Source of the DNA: Sphingosinicellaceae bacterium
GTDB taxonomy: Bacteria; Pseudomonadota; Alphaproteobacteria; Sphingomonadales; Sphingomonadaceae
Direction: 5' to 3'
NCBI GenBank assembly: GCA_019285715.1
Contig: CP079108.1
Span: forward strand, 3,921,001-3,985,000
DNA length: 64,000 nt
Positions within the stretch are counted from its first letter, which is position 1, and every line of letters begins with the position of its first letter. Under the pieces are notes generated by a model. It ran no database searches and was not told the DNA's origin. It saw only the letters and a list, made by a program, of their open reading frames with translations. The position numbers were made by a program, and so were the translations under genes. Shown here in pieces: positions 46,935 through 56,299 of this stretch.

Positions 46935-47684
46935 GTGCTGCACCCGCACAATGGCGGCGTGGCTAACGGGGGAGCAAGTTCAGCAGTGTCCGCCGTCGGG
47001 GGTCTTTTCGGGCGGTTTCTGCGGCTGGTGGTGATCGGCATCGTCGGGCTCGTGCTGCTCAGCGTATTGTGGGTCGTCGCCTACCGCTGGGTCGATCCGC
47101 CGATCACCTGGCCGATGGCGCGTGACGCGATCCATGGCCAGCATGTGGAGCGCAACTGGGTGCCGCTTACCGAGATCGCCAACGCCGTGCCGCGCGCCGC
47201 GATCGGCGCCGAGGACGCGAACTTCTGCAATCACAACGGCTTCGACATGAACGCGATCAGCAAGGCGTTCGAGCGCAACGCCGAGTCCAAGAAACTTCGC
47301 GGCGGCTCGACGATCTCCCAGCAGACCGCCAAGAACGCCTTCCTGTGGCCCGATCGGTCGTGGGTGCGAAAGGGTCTGGAGGCCTATTTCACCGTCCTGA
47401 TCGAGGCGATCTGGGGCAAGCCGCGGATCATGGAGGTCTATCTCAACATCGCCGAGATGGGCCCCGGCATCTACGGCGTCGACGCCGCCGCTGGGCATTA
47501 TTTCGGCAGCAGCGCCGGCAGACTGACCGCGCAACAGGCGGCGCGGCTGGTCACCATCCTGCCCCAGCCGATCAAGCGCGACGCCGCCGACCTGCACGGC
47601 GCCAACCGTCGCCATGCCCGCGCCATCGAGAAGCGCATCCGCGTCGTCCGCCGCGAGGCCATCGACTCCTGCCTCCGAGGCTAA
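46935..47684 (+). CDS. mtgA: Monofunctional peptidoglycan glycosyltransferase MtgA
   Basis: A 249-aa GT51 enzyme: one N-terminal membrane helix (FLRLVVIGIVGLVLLSVLWV), then the catalytic Glu in AAIGAEDANFCNHNGFD, RGGSTISQQTAKNAFLW, and KPRIMEVYLNIAEMGPGIYG. It polymerises lipid II without a transpeptidase domain. Start is GTG at 46935, 6 bases after the amine-oxidase stop; a GTG eight codons on is an alternative. Confidence 0.94.
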   Translation: MLHPHNGGVANGGASSAVSAVGGLFGRFLRLVVIGIVGLVLLSVLWVVAYRWVDPPITWPMARDAIHGQHVERNWVPLTEIANAVPRAAIGAEDANFCNHNGFDMNAISKAFERNAESKKLRGGSTISQQTAKNAFLWPDRSWVRKGLEAYFTVLIEAIWGKPRIMEVYLNIAEMGPGIYGVDAAAGHYFGSSAGRLTAQQAARLVTILPQPIKRDAADLHGANRRHARAIEKRIRVVRREAIDSCLRG

Positions 47685-47753
47685 CGCCTTAACCAAAATT
47701 ACTTGTTTCGGTACCGAACCGTGTTCATGATCGGCACGGGGTCGGGGGAAGTC

Positions 47754-48905
47754 ATGCGCGCAGCGATAATGTGTGTCGTCGGAACGCGACCCGAGGGGGT
47801 CAAGCTGGCGCCCGTCATCCTGGCGCTGCGGGACCATCCGACGTTGCAACCCCTGGTGTGCGCCACCGGCCAGCACCGTGAACTGCTGAGGTCCGCCCTC
47901 GAGGGTTTCGGCATCGACGCCGACATCGACCTCGACGTCCTGCAGCGCGGCCAGACCCCCGCCGATGTCATCGCCTCGACGCTGCCCGCGTTGATGGCGG
48001 TGATTGCCGCCGCCGCCCCCGCCGCGGTCGTCGTCCAGGGCGACACCGCGACTGCCTTCGCGGCGGCGCAGGCGGCAGGCTATTCACGCGTCCCGCTTGT
48101 CCACGTCGAGGCCGGCCTCCGCACCGGGGTCGCTGACGAGCCCTTCCCCGAGGAGATGCACCGCCGCGCCATCGCGCAGCTCGCCAGCCTGCATTTCGCG
48201 CCGACGGTGACGGCCCAGCGCGCGCTGATCGCCGAGGGCATCGACCCGGCGAGGATCCACGTCACCGGCAACAGTGGTGTCGACGCGCTGCGGCTGGTCG
48301 AGGCGAGGCTCTCCGACCCGTTCGAAGCCGCTCGGCAGTTCGCGTCCCACCCCCGGCTCGATCCGTCGCGGCCGCTCGTCGTCGTCACGGTCCACCGTCG
48401 CGAGAATCACGACGCACCGCTGCACCGGATCATCGACGCGCTGGAGCGCCTCGTCGACGAAGGCGTCGAGGTCGTGCTCCCGGTCCATCCTCACCCCAAG
48501 ATCGGCGAGGTGCTCCGGGCCCGCCTCGGGGAGAGGCCATTCGTTCACCTCGTGCCGCCGCTCGACCACGCCAGCTTCATCGCGCTGATGCGCCGCGCTG
48601 CGGTCGTATTGACCGATTCGGGTGGCGTGCAGGAGGAAGCGCCGGCGCTCGGCGTGCCGGTGCTGGTGATGCGCGGAGTCACCGAGCGCGCCGAGGGGAT
48701 CGCGAGCGGCAATGCGCGAATGGTCGGCACCTCGACCGCCGCGATCGTTGCAGGCGTCCGCGCGCTCCTCGGGGACCCCCGCGCGCTCGCCCGGATGTCG
48801 GCGCCGGCGTTGCCCTACGGCGATGGCGAGGCGACGCCGCGCATCGTTGCGGTGATGGCTCGCCTGTTCGGACCGGCCTCGGCGCGGGCGGAGCTGGTTC
48901 ACTAG
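47754..48905 (+). CDS. wecB: UDP-N-acetylglucosamine 2-epimerase
   Basis: A 383-aa GT-B-fold epimerase that converts UDP-GlcNAc to UDP-ManNAc for surface polysaccharides. Motifs: VVGTRPEGVKLAPVI, VQGDTATAFAAA, HVEAGLRTG, FPEEMHRR, VTGNSGVDAL, TVHRRENHD, DSGGVQEEAPALGVPVLVMR. Start at 47754 has GGGGGAA before the ATG; a TTG at 47703 is also in frame. No partner glycan genes adjoin; glf lies 13 kb away. Confidence 0.93.
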   Translation: MRAAIMCVVGTRPEGVKLAPVILALRDHPTLQPLVCATGQHRELLRSALEGFGIDADIDLDVLQRGQTPADVIASTLPALMAVIAAAAPAAVVVQGDTATAFAAAQAAGYSRVPLVHVEAGLRTGVADEPFPEEMHRRAIAQLASLHFAPTVTAQRALIAEGIDPARIHVTGNSGVDALRLVEARLSDPFEAARQFASHPRLDPSRPLVVVTVHRRENHDAPLHRIIDALERLVDEGVEVVLPVHPHPKIGEVLRARLGERPFVHLVPPLDHASFIALMRRAAVVLTDSGGVQEEAPALGVPVLVMRGVTERAEGIASGNARMVGTSTAAIVAGVRALLGDPRALARMSAPALPYGDGEATPRIVAVMARLFGPASARAELVH

Positions 48906-49054
48906 CCAAAGGCGCGTATTGAACCGGCGATAAGCCCATCCGATATAGCTCAGGCGTCGGGGTCGATGGCTGGCGCTTTGACACCCGGGGGGCGCTGTGG
49001 CAAGGCACCGCGCCTGTGACGCACCGTACCCGGGGCGCAGGAGTCTGACACATC

Positions 49055-49372
49055 GTGATCAAAGCCGAATGGGGCACCAAGCGTGCCTGCCCGAAATGCA
49101 ATACGCGGTTCTACGACCTCGGTCATGAAGACCCGGTGACGTGCATCGCCTGCGGCAACGCCTGGGCTCCCGAGCCGGTGCTCAAGTCCAAGCAGACCCA
49201 GTTGTTCGAAGTCGCGAAGCCCGCCGCCAAGGTCAACGACGAGACCTCGACCGACGACGATCTCGACATCGATGCCGACGAGGATGCCGCCGACGCACCC
49301 GATGTCGATCTCGGTGACGACGAGGAAGACCTCAACGCGGTCGTCGCGGGCAGCGACGAAGAGGAGCGCTGA
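49055..49372 (+). CDS. FYDLN-type acidic zinc-finger protein (TIGR02300)
   Basis: A 105-aa protein. The N-terminus has a zinc ribbon CPKCNTRFYDLG and CIACGNAW; the second half is extremely acidic (Asp/Glu runs). This fits the alphaproteobacterial TIGR02300 family of unknown function. Start is GTG, giving MIKAEWGTKRACPKCN. tRNA-Ala follows. Confidence 0.92.
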   Translation: MIKAEWGTKRACPKCNTRFYDLGHEDPVTCIACGNAWAPEPVLKSKQTQLFEVAKPAAKVNDETSTDDDLDIDADEDAADAPDVDLGDDEEDLNAVVAGSDEEER

Positions 49373-49467
49373 GGCGCTGCCGGGCGGCGGGGGAATTCCC
49401 CCGCTTGCACCGGGCAGCGAATTGACTTAGGGCACCGCCTCCCGGACCAGCGGGAGATACGAGAGAT

Positions 49468-49543
49468 GGGGCGTTAGCTCAGCTGGGAGAGCGCTACGAT
49501 GGCATTGTAGAGGTCAACGGTTCGATCCCGTTACGCTCCACCA
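49468..49543 (+). tRNA. tRNA-Ala (GGC), probable island integration site
   Basis: A 76-nt cloverleaf with encoded CCA. The acceptor GGGGCGT pairs with ACGCTCC (one G-T). The anticodon loop ATGGCAT gives GGC. The T arm is AACGG-TTCGATC-CCGTT. Gene content and codon use change right after it, so its 3' end is a candidate att site. Confidence 0.96.
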
Positions 49544-49975
49544 TCTCTCTGTGCGGTAACAATATAAGTGCGCCGCTGGCGCACATGGATGCGCCGCTGT
49601 GCTCGACTACGAGGCGGGATCCCCCGAGCGGCATGCGAGAGCGACGCGAACGGCGCCTCGTTGCGGCATTCGTCGCGCAAGCTACCATCAATGGATCCAC
49701 AAAAGCCGTTCTGTTGCGGCGTGCACCGGGTGATGTGATATCATTCGATGCGGACGTACTGTGGACAGCTCTGCGTATGCGGCTGTGGATAAGCAAAATA
49801 AAGATCGGCACCCGACCGACGCTTATGAACCCAGTCGTCGAGGCTACGATGTGCTCCGTAGGTTGTCAGGTCCTTACAAGCGGTAGTTGAGGCATTGGCA
49901 TCGACACCACGACGGCAACGCGATTTGTCAGGGGGATCGCAACCGCCCAGAGTTGCATGCATAGGAGCGATTCGC
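49544..49975. other. Gap at the left end of the island, no gene seen
   Basis: A 432-base stretch after tRNA-Ala with lower GC and no frame that looks coding. A minus-strand frame crossing the tRNA is an antisense artefact. An integrase gene would be expected near a tRNA att site, but none is here. Confidence 0.5.
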
Positions 49976-50344
49976 TTGAACAGGTCGCGATCGACAGGGC
50001 GTATAACGAGAGAGGTTCAGATCGGATGCTATCTGACGAAACTTGAGGGTGCGATGCTGGCGTCGTACGCAGCGGATCTCGAGCTGTCTCGGCAAAATCT
50101 CTGCGCGCTGCTAGTGCTGAGAGAGATCACCCGTAGTCAGCTTGGCGATCTGAAGAAGCGCTTTGCAGGCTCAGAATCTCGTGCCAGGTCGACGAGAGTG
50201 ACGGCCCGTATCTCAAGTCAGACGACCAAGACCGCCTTCTCGAAGATTGCCAAGGCGAACGGAGTCGGATCCGACGACGCAGCCGCGTTTGTGTTCCGTG
50301 CCGAGCTGCAGACTGGATGGTTGAAGGGAGCGTTGCATGCCTGA
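49976..50344 (+). CDS. Hypothetical protein with tandem ribbon-helix-helix-like repeats
   Basis: A 122-aa protein. Two similar blocks are visible: REVQIGCYLTKLEGAMLASY plus a helix RQNLCALLVLREI, and TRVTARISSQTTKTAFSKIA plus a helix SDDAAAFVFRAEL. Each reads as beta-strand, helix, turn, helix, the RHH pattern of small DNA-binding proteins; this is my inference from pattern, not a family match. Start chosen at TTG (49976), with AGGAG 8 bases upstream; longer starts lack a site. It is first in a rightward run of three unfamiliar genes. Confidence 0.6.
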   Translation: MNRSRSTGRITREVQIGCYLTKLEGAMLASYAADLELSRQNLCALLVLREITRSQLGDLKKRFAGSESRARSTRVTARISSQTTKTAFSKIAKANGVGSDDAAAFVFRAELQTGWLKGALHA

Positions 50345-50480
50345 AACAGAATCGCAGTTGATTCCCCGATTCAGTCGAACTACGCTCGGAGCCTATGGCG
50401 ACCCGGTCGAATAGTTGCAAGAGTTCTTGTTTTGTTCTATCGCATACAGTTCGAGTTAGCCTCGACGGAAAGAGACCTTC

Positions 50481-50912
50481 ATGCCGATAATGTCCGTCGT
50501 CGAACGCAGCGATGCACGAGCTTCCGCACGCGTTCTCGCCAAGACCGCGAAGCGATGCATTGACGGCGAGCTCGAGGCGAAGACGCATCGGCATGCGCTC
50601 AACAATCTGTTCCGGTTACTCAACGCCTATCGGGCGCATGGTTTCGCGGGCTACGAGTACCAGGCTAGATCGCAACGCACCCCCGAGAAGCTGACTCTTA
50701 TGCCTTCGACCGATCGGCATGTCGTCGATCTCGGTGTGGCGCTGGACAGCGCTCTCACCGAAATCTACGGCGAAGAGGATCGTGGCCAAGCGATCAACCA
50801 TATCGATCTGGTGATCCGTTGCGTCGCCAAGTCGGATGCTCCGGATGAAGGAGAGCGCGCCCGCACGTCGCGTTTCCTCGACGCGTTCATCCATCGCCTC
50901 GCCGTACATTGA
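50481..50912 (+). CDS. Hypothetical protein, 143 aa, upstream of a metallopeptidase
   Basis: Not recognised. Mostly helical and charged: ERSDARASARVLAKTAKRCI, HALNNLFRLLNAYRAHGFAG, DRGQAINHIDLVIRCVAKS. No signal peptide. Its stop is 3 bases before the start of the metallopeptidase-like gene, so the two are very likely co-translated. A GGAAAGAGA ribosome binding site precedes the ATG. Confidence 0.7.
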   Translation: MPIMSVVERSDARASARVLAKTAKRCIDGELEAKTHRHALNNLFRLLNAYRAHGFAGYEYQARSQRTPEKLTLMPSTDRHVVDLGVALDSALTEIYGEEDRGQAINHIDLVIRCVAKSDAPDEGERARTSRFLDAFIHRLAVH

Positions 50913-50915
50913 GCG

Positions 50916-51956
50916 TTGGATCCGCGGAGCTTTCTCGTCGAAGAATGGAAGAGCGTTACAGCGACGCTGAATGAGACCCTCCGACATGACTACGGGCCGG
51001 AACGCAGCCGCACCTACTTCGAGGAATGCCGAGTCCGCCTCGACGTCGTGGAGCAGGCGCTCGAAGACGAACCGGTCATGGACCGTGAAACCATCGCCGA
51101 GCACATGCGCGCTCTCGGCGCACTCGGCTCCCGCATATCGCTGATCGAACGTTCCCACCTCGGTGAATTCTCGTGGCCCTTCTCGACGATAATCGAGAAC
51201 GTAGCGGAGAAGCTCTTCTTCGAAACCACCCTGGACGAACACGGCAACCCTAAGAAGATGGAGCCGATCGTCCATGTCGTCGCCGAAGGCACGGACTACC
51301 TGATCGTCGATGACGAAGTGCCGCCGCCGGGCGAGCGGCGCATCGTCATTGTCGCCTTTCCCCGTCAGCTCAAGCACCACGTTCTTCTGCACACCATCTT
51401 CGGTCACGAACTCTCACACGTCGCGATTAACGCGGAAGGGCCCGGACGCGACATGGCACGCGCGGTCCTGCCGCTGCTCTTCTACGGCCCGCTGCAGGAC
51501 GAGACCCAGGCGTCGGCGTGGCTTCGCCGTGAGGATGCGCCGGCGACCATCCGGGCAACGGCGTCGGCTCCCGGATTCATCTTCCAGGAAGCTTGGCTGG
51601 CCAACTGGCGCAAGGAGATCGTCTGCGACCTCTTTGGGCTGATGCTGTTCGGCCCCGCGTTCGCGGCCTCGCACCGGACCATATTCGAGGCGCTTTGCCC
51701 ACCCCCCGATTTCTTCGATCTCAGCAGTACGACGCACCCGCCCTATCCCGTCCGTCAGCGCATCCTCGCAACGGCGATCCACGTGCTTGAGTGGGATACG
51801 CCGGTCACGGTAGCCGCCGACGGCGCCGTCAACGACGCCGAGATTGGGTTGATATCGTACATCACCGAAGGCTTGGACGACCCGTGGTTCGCGATCTTCG
51901 ACAAGCCTCATCTCGAGACGATCCTCAACGGTCTCGCGGAGGTCCTCGCACTGTAG
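50916..51956 (+). CDS. HExxH zinc metallopeptidase-like protein, 3' end formed by IS21 insertion
   Basis: A 346-aa protein with HELSHVA (HExxH) near residue 169 and a later KEIVCDLFGLML that supplies a Glu/Asp pair suited to a third metal ligand. I know no family with this layout. No signal peptide or membrane helix, so cytosolic. Start is TTG 3 bases after the upstream gene. The TAG stop (51954-51956) lies inside the left terminal repeat of the IS21 element, which begins at 51952, so the native C-terminus may be lost or changed. Confidence 0.7.
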   Translation: MDPRSFLVEEWKSVTATLNETLRHDYGPERSRTYFEECRVRLDVVEQALEDEPVMDRETIAEHMRALGALGSRISLIERSHLGEFSWPFSTIIENVAEKLFFETTLDEHGNPKKMEPIVHVVAEGTDYLIVDDEVPPPGERRIVIVAFPRQLKHHVLLHTIFGHELSHVAINAEGPGRDMARAVLPLLFYGPLQDETQASAWLRREDAPATIRATASAPGFIFQEAWLANWRKEIVCDLFGLMLFGPAFAASHRTIFEALCPPPDFFDLSSTTHPPYPVRQRILATAIHVLEWDTPVTVAADGAVNDAEIGLISYITEGLDDPWFAIFDKPHLETILNGLAEVLAL

Positions 51957-51980
51957 ATTTCCAGTGAGAAGTGACCCGGG
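51952..51980. repeat. Left inverted repeat of the IS21 element
   Basis: 29 bases starting TGTAGATTTCCAGTGAGAAG; it supplies the stop codon of the interrupted metallopeptidase gene. Confidence 0.93.
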
Positions 51981-52063
51981 AGCGGCATAAGTTTTCACTG
52001 AGATTTGACCCATGTTTGGACCTGCCTCTGGCTGACCGGCCGGAGGTATTAGGAGTGATCAAC

Positions 52064-53590
52064 ATGGATTTACTGAGCGTAGTACGTCGCTGGCGTTTCC
52101 GGCAGAAGCTCGCACTTCGGGAGATCGAGCGGCGCAGCGGCTTGTCGCGCAACACGATCCGCAAGTACCTGCGCGCTGAGACGGTTGAGCCGCAGTTCAA
52201 GGTTCCCGACCGGCCGAGCAAGCTGGACCCATTTGCCGAGAAGCTGTCGGGCTGGCTGGTGATCAATGCCGGCAAGTCGCGCAAGCAGAAGCGCACGGCC
52301 AAGCAGATGCACGCCGATCTGGTCGTCTTGGGCTACGATGGATCTTACGGCCGTGTCGCGTCATATGTGCGGGCGTGGAAGGCTGATCGACAGATTGAAC
52401 AGCAGACCAGCGGCCGCGGCACCTTCGTGCCGCTGGTGTTCCAGCCAGGCGAGGCCTTCCAGTTCGACTGGAGCGAAGACTGGGCCATTATAGGCGGCGA
52501 GCGCGTCAAGCTGCAGGCGGCGCACACGAAGCTGTCACACAGCAAGGCCTTCATTGTACGGGCCTATCCGCTCCAGACCCACGAGATGCTGTTCGACGCG
52601 ATGACCCAGGCGTTCCGGGTTCTGGGCGGCGTTCCGCAGCGCGGGATCTTCGACAACATGAAGACCGCCGTCGACCGGATCGGTACCGGCAAAGCCCGGC
52701 AGGTCAACGCCCGCTTTGCCGCGATGGCCAGCCATTACCTGTTCGAGCCCGAGTTCTGCAACCCGGCGTCGGGGTGGGAGAAGGGCCAGGTCGAGAAGAA
52801 CGTGCAGGATGCGCGGCGCCGCCTATGGCAGCAACTGCCGAGCTTCCCGGATATCGATGCGCTCAATGTCTGGCTCGAGGAACAATGCATCGCGCAGTGG
52901 AGCGAGATCCAGCACGGCAGCTTGCCCGGCACTGTCGCTGATGTGCATGCGCAAGAGGTCGGCAATCTGATGCCGCTGGGTCGGCCCTTCGACGGCTTCG
53001 TCGAGCACACCAAGCGGGTCTCGCCGATCTGCCTCCTGCATTTTGAGCGCAACCGTTACAGCGTGCCGGCCTCGTTCGCCAACCGCCCGGTCAGCGTCAG
53101 GATCTATCCCGAGCGGATCGTCGTGGCGGCCGAGGGGCTGATCCTGTGCGAGCATGCCCGCATCATCGAGCGGTCTCATCACCTGCCCGGGCGGACCATC
53201 TATGACTGGCGGCACTATCTGGCGGTGATCCAGCGCAAGCCTGGGGCGCTGCGGAATGGCGCGCCGTTCACGCAACTGCCCGATGCGTTCAAGCAGCTGC
53301 AAAGTCAGTTACTGCGCTGCGCCGGCGGCGATCGCGAGATGGCCGAGATCCTGGCGCTCGTGCTGCAGCATGACGAACAGGCGGTTCTTTGCGCGGTCGA
53401 ACTGGCACTGGAGGCTGGCGTCGCGACCAAGACCCACGTCCTCAACGTTCTGCACCGGCTCACCGATGGTAAGGCTACGCCAGCCTCCCCGATCGACGCC
53501 CCGCAGGCGCTGCGCCTTGCGCAAGAGCCGCTCGCCGATGTCGGGCGATATGACGGTCTTCGCGATGGAGGGCTGCGCCATGCGTCATGA
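52064..53590 (+). CDS. istA: IS21-family transposase IstA
   Basis: A 508-aa transposase: N-terminal HTH ([20 protein letters not shown]), rve integrase core with DDE residues in [23 protein letters not shown] and [19 protein letters not shown], and a C-terminal DNA-binding part. Start chosen at ATG 52064 with AGGAG upstream; further in-frame codons reach back to 51971 inside the IS end. The last 11 bases overlap istB. Confidence 0.95.
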   Translation: MDLLSVVRRWRFRQKLALREIERRSGLSRNTIRKYLRAETVEPQFKVPDRPSKLDPFAEKLSGWLVINAGKSRKQKRTAKQMHADLVVLGYDGSYGRVASYVRAWKADRQIEQQTSGRGTFVPLVFQPGEAFQFDWSEDWAIIGGERVKLQAAHTKLSHSKAFIVRAYPLQTHEMLFDAMTQAFRVLGGVPQRGIFDNMKTAVDRIGTGKARQVNARFAAMASHYLFEPEFCNPASGWEKGQVEKNVQDARRRLWQQLPSFPDIDALNVWLEEQCIAQWSEIQHGSLPGTVADVHAQEVGNLMPLGRPFDGFVEHTKRVSPICLLHFERNRYSVPASFANRPVSVRIYPERIVVAAEGLILCEHARIIERSHHLPGRTIYDWRHYLAVIQRKPGALRNGAPFTQLPDAFKQLQSQLLRCAGGDREMAEILALVLQHDEQAVLCAVELALEAGVATKTHVLNVLHRLTDGKATPASPIDAPQALRLAQEPLADVGRYDGLRDGGLRHAS

Positions 53591-54359
53591 TCCCGCCAGC
53601 GCCGCAGTGGTCGTCATGCTCAAGGCGCTCAAGATGTACGGCATGGCCCAGGCGGTCGGCGACCTTATCGAGCAAGGCGCCCCGGCGTTCGAGGCGGCAG
53701 TGCCGATCATCTCCCAGCTGCTCAAGGCAGAGATGGCCGAGCGGGAGGTCCGCTCGATCGCCTACCAGATCAAGGCTGCCCGGTTCCCGGCCTACAAGGA
53801 TCTAGCCGGGTTCGACTTCGCTTCCAGCGAAGTGAACGAGGCAATGGTCCGCCAACTGCACCGCGGTGACTTTATCGACGGCGGCGACAACGTCGTACTG
53901 ATCGGCGGTCCCGGCACCGGAAAATCCCACGTCGCCACCGCGCTGGGCGTCCAGGCTGTCGAACATCACCGCAAGAAGGTCCGGTTCTTTGCCACGGTCG
54001 ATCTGGTCAATGCGCTTGAACAGGAAAAGGCAATGAACAAAGCCGGCCAGCTTGCCGAGCGCCTGCTGCGCCTTGACCTCATTATCCTCGATGAACTGGG
54101 CTACCTGCCGTTCAGCCCGTCAGGCGGGGCGTTGTTGTTCCATCTGCTCAGCAAACTCTATGAGCGTACCAGCGTCATCATCACCACCAACCTCAGCTTC
54201 AGCGAATGGGCCGAGGTGTTCGGTGATGCCAAGATGACCACCGCCCTGCTCGACAGGCTTACCCACCACTGCCACATTCTCGAAACCGGCAACGACAGCT
54301 TCCGGTTCAGGGCAAGCGCTGCTGCGCCCAAAACACGGAAGGAGAAATCATCAACTTGA
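53580..54359 (+). CDS. istB: IS21-family helper ATPase IstB
   Basis: A 259-aa DnaC-like AAA+ ATPase: Walker [16 protein letters not shown], Walker [14 protein letters not shown], sensor [10 protein letters not shown]. It assists IstA in target selection. Full length, so the element may be active. Confidence 0.95.
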   Translation: MRHDPASAAVVVMLKALKMYGMAQAVGDLIEQGAPAFEAAVPIISQLLKAEMAEREVRSIAYQIKAARFPAYKDLAGFDFASSEVNEAMVRQLHRGDFIDGGDNVVLIGGPGTGKSHVATALGVQAVEHHRKKVRFFATVDLVNALEQEKAMNKAGQLAERLLRLDLIILDELGYLPFSPSGGALLFHLLSKLYERTSVIITTNLSFSEWAEVFGDAKMTTALLDRLTHHCHILETGNDSFRFRASAAAPKTRKEKSST

Positions 54360-54414
54360 CCCACACCCCGCATCGCGGGACATAACTTCACCCGGGTCAA
54401 ATCTCGATGAAAAC

Positions 54415-54443
54415 CCCGGGTCACTTCTCAGTGGAAATCTACA
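54415..54443. repeat. Right inverted repeat of the IS21 element
   Basis: 29 bases ending AGTGGAAATCTACA, the mirror of the left end apart from one position. Confidence 0.93.
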
Positions 54444-54480
54444 GGCTTCCGAACGACCGCTTTGTAGCGCCAGGCGGATC

Positions 54481-54957
54481 TCAGTATCTCGCAACCTCAC
54501 GCGTGATCGGCTGAAAGTGCACGATAGCACGACCGATCGTCTTTGCATGGCCGACCACGTCGCCGGTTCCCCCCGAGCCTGCCGCCGGCTCCCCGTCCCA
54601 GACCGCCAGTAGGACGTCACAGTCGTCGGCAACGCGCATTCCCGCTGCGAGGAATGCCGCTTCGTCGTCCTTCGCCTCGGGCATCATGATCACCTCGGAC
54701 GATGATAGTAGGCGTTGATAGCGAGAGAGGTCTTCGCCACGGAAGTTCTCCTCATATCCCTCGAGCGGGATGATCGCGGTCAGCGCTCCCTGCGCCTGCA
54801 GTATCTCTTCCGCGAAAACCTGATCGGCACCCCGCGCCAGCGAGGATAGGCCGCGCAGGTCCGGCCCTCCGCACTGCACTTCTCCGCGGATCATCACGCG
54901 GACCCATGCCCAGTCGATCCCTTCGCGTTCCTGATGCCCCGTTATGCCGTAGATCAT
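54481..54957 (-). CDS. SLOG-domain protein, coupled to a 69-aa basic protein
   Basis: A 158-aa single-domain protein. GITGHQ at the N-terminus, LSSLARGADQVFAEEIL in the middle and VWDGEPAAGSGGTGDVVGHA near the C-terminus follow the Rossmann-like SLOG pattern (related to DprA, YpsA and LOG). SLOG proteins bind or process nucleotide-like ligands, and several act in defence or signalling. Its ATG overlaps the stop of the upstream 69-aa gene (ATGA), so the two are translated together. It ends 37 bases before the IS21 element. Confidence 0.8.
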   Translation of the reverse strand: MIYGITGHQEREGIDWAWVRVMIRGEVQCGGPDLRGLSSLARGADQVFAEEILQAQGALTAIIPLEGYEENFRGEDLSRYQRLLSSSEVIMMPEAKDDEAAFLAAGMRVADDCDVLLAVWDGEPAAGSGGTGDVVGHAKTIGRAIVHFQPITREVARY

Positions 54958-55163
54958 TTCCGCTTCTTGGCAGCCTTCGTCACCGCCGCGATGCTGGTCT
55001 CGCCCGTCGCCTTCCGCATCGTCTCCAGCTTAGCGAGAGGGGAGAACTGGTGTATCGGGTCGGGGAGGTTCTTGTTCAGCGTGTCGCCACGCTTCTGCTG
55101 GATCCGTCCGGTTTTCGGCGGCGCCGTGTCACGATGACGGCCGTCCAAGCCAGGTTCCTTCAT
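54954..55163 (-). CDS. Small basic protein, 69 aa, copy 1
   Basis: Starts MKEPGLDGRHRDTAPPKTGR and ends TKAAKKRK; basic and probably partly disordered, no known domain. A second copy of the same length lies at 63746-63955, with 53 of 69 residues identical and no gaps, which argues strongly that both are real genes. Its stop overlaps the SLOG start by 4 bases. The frame is open upstream (DLEWAMKEP) and copy 2 has a similar QWTMKET, so a slightly earlier start is possible. Confidence 0.8.
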   Translation of the reverse strand: MKEPGLDGRHRDTAPPKTGRIQQKRGDTLNKNLPDPIHQFSPLAKLETMRKATGETSIAAVTKAAKKRK

Positions 55164-55339
55164 CGCCCACTCCAGATCAAAGCTGTGGTGTTCACCTTAC
55201 CAGCCCCGAGCAGACACGGGAACCGGTGCGGCCCGAGAATTCGAGGAACTCCCGATTAACTCGCTCCCGGCCATCCCTCGAAGGACAGAAAGGCCGGAAG
55301 ACGATCCGGTGCGAAGCTTGAGATTCGCCAACCGAACGG

Positions 55340-56221
55340 TCAGCGGTAGCGGGTGAGGCTGGTGACCTCAAAGAATGCGGGTCCGCTGACCCTCGGGTGG
55401 GCGGCGTCGGAGTAGATGTTCCTCGCCAACCAGAACTCCTCGGCCATCCGCTCAGTGTCGGGCACCTCCCGCGCCCACACCCTGTCGACGGGATCCCAGC
55501 CATACCCTCGCGCCTTGAGCTGGTCCTTGACTTCGAAGTTGGCGCCGATGGCGCGGACGACCCAGCTGGGCAACTCGGCCCGCTCGATCAACCTGGACAA
55601 CGCAGTGCGCCCGTCCGACGCGACATGGGTCAGCAGAGCGATCACCGCGTCGACGTCGGCGGTCGCCCGGTGGGCGTCGTAGAACCAGCCGATCTGCGAC
55701 ACCAACCAGCCCAGTGAGCGGCCTTCGAGGGCATGATCCTTCCAGTCGATGCCGACGCAGGAACACGCCCAGGCGAGACCGGACGCCGTGGGCAGCCGCC
55801 GTTCGACGAACTTGCGGTCGAAGCCCGCGTTGTGTCCGATGCGGTAGTCCGCCGATGCGATGATCTTGACCGCGAGGTTGTCGTCCAGGCGATGTCCGGC
55901 CACCGCGGCGTCGGTCAGACCGGTGATCCTGGTCACCTCGTGCGGGATGGGCGCCGAGGGCTCCTGCAACCAGGAATACGCCCTGTCGATCTTCGTGATG
56001 ATTCCGGCGGCGTCGTAGCGGAAGCGCCGCAGCGCCAACTCGATGATCTCGTCGTGCTCGTGGTCGAGGCCGGTGGTCTCGCAGTCGATGACCACACCGA
56101 CGAACGGTGCAGCCGGGTCGCCGAGGCCGGTCGGACCTTCGACAAGGCGCAGGCGCCTCAAAATGCGGACGTCGTCGTCGCCATCGGCCACTAAGCCCGA
56201 ACGTTGATCATCAATGTCCAT
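55340..56221 (-). CDS. DEDDh 3'-5' exonuclease (DnaQ/epsilon-like) with extra C-terminal domain
   Basis: A 293-aa protein. Residues ~40-210 are a DnaQ-type exonuclease: VVIDCETTGLD (Asp, Glu), IGHNAGFDRKFVE (Asp) and HRATADVDAV (His, Asp). The C-terminal part has ANFEVKDQLKARGYGWDPVD and RVWAREV, a small motif seen fused to exonucleases on plasmids and phages. It likely trims single-stranded DNA or RNA. A 78-base gap separates it from the 246-aa gene upstream; 176 bases lie between it and the small basic gene. Confidence 0.87.
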   Translation of the reverse strand: MDIDDQRSGLVADGDDDVRILRRLRLVEGPTGLGDPAAPFVGVVIDCETTGLDHEHDEIIELALRRFRYDAAGIITKIDRAYSWLQEPSAPIPHEVTRITGLTDAAVAGHRLDDNLAVKIIASADYRIGHNAGFDRKFVERRLPTASGLAWACSCVGIDWKDHALEGRSLGWLVSQIGWFYDAHRATADVDAVIALLTHVASDGRTALSRLIERAELPSWVVRAIGANFEVKDQLKARGYGWDPVDRVWAREVPDTERMAEEFWLARNIYSDAAHPRVSGPAFFEVTSLTRYR

Positions 56222-56299
56222 CGGTCATCTCCCAGTAAGAGGCCTCGCGAGCGGTCAGCCGCCGCCTGCCCAAGCGGCGGCTGACAATGCCGTGCGGGA

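Larger units (their letters stand above)
51952..54443 (+). mobile_element. Complete IS21-family insertion sequence (2,492 bp)
   Basis: Ends in TG...CA with 29-bp inverted repeats that match at 28 positions. Inside each end are the extra repeats typical of IS21 (GAGAAGTGACCC and GAGATTTGACCC on the left, mirrored on the right). It contains istA and istB overlapping by 11 bases. No target-site duplication is visible next to the ends, which suggests a deletion or rearrangement after insertion. Confidence 0.93.

Noticed and set aside
49494-49811. Minus-strand frame across tRNA-Ala
   Set aside because: Same type of artefact (NGIEPLTS at its end), with no coding support outside the tRNA.
51940-54455. 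Target-site duplication around IS21
   Set aside because: The bases beside the two ends do not match, so no duplication is reported.
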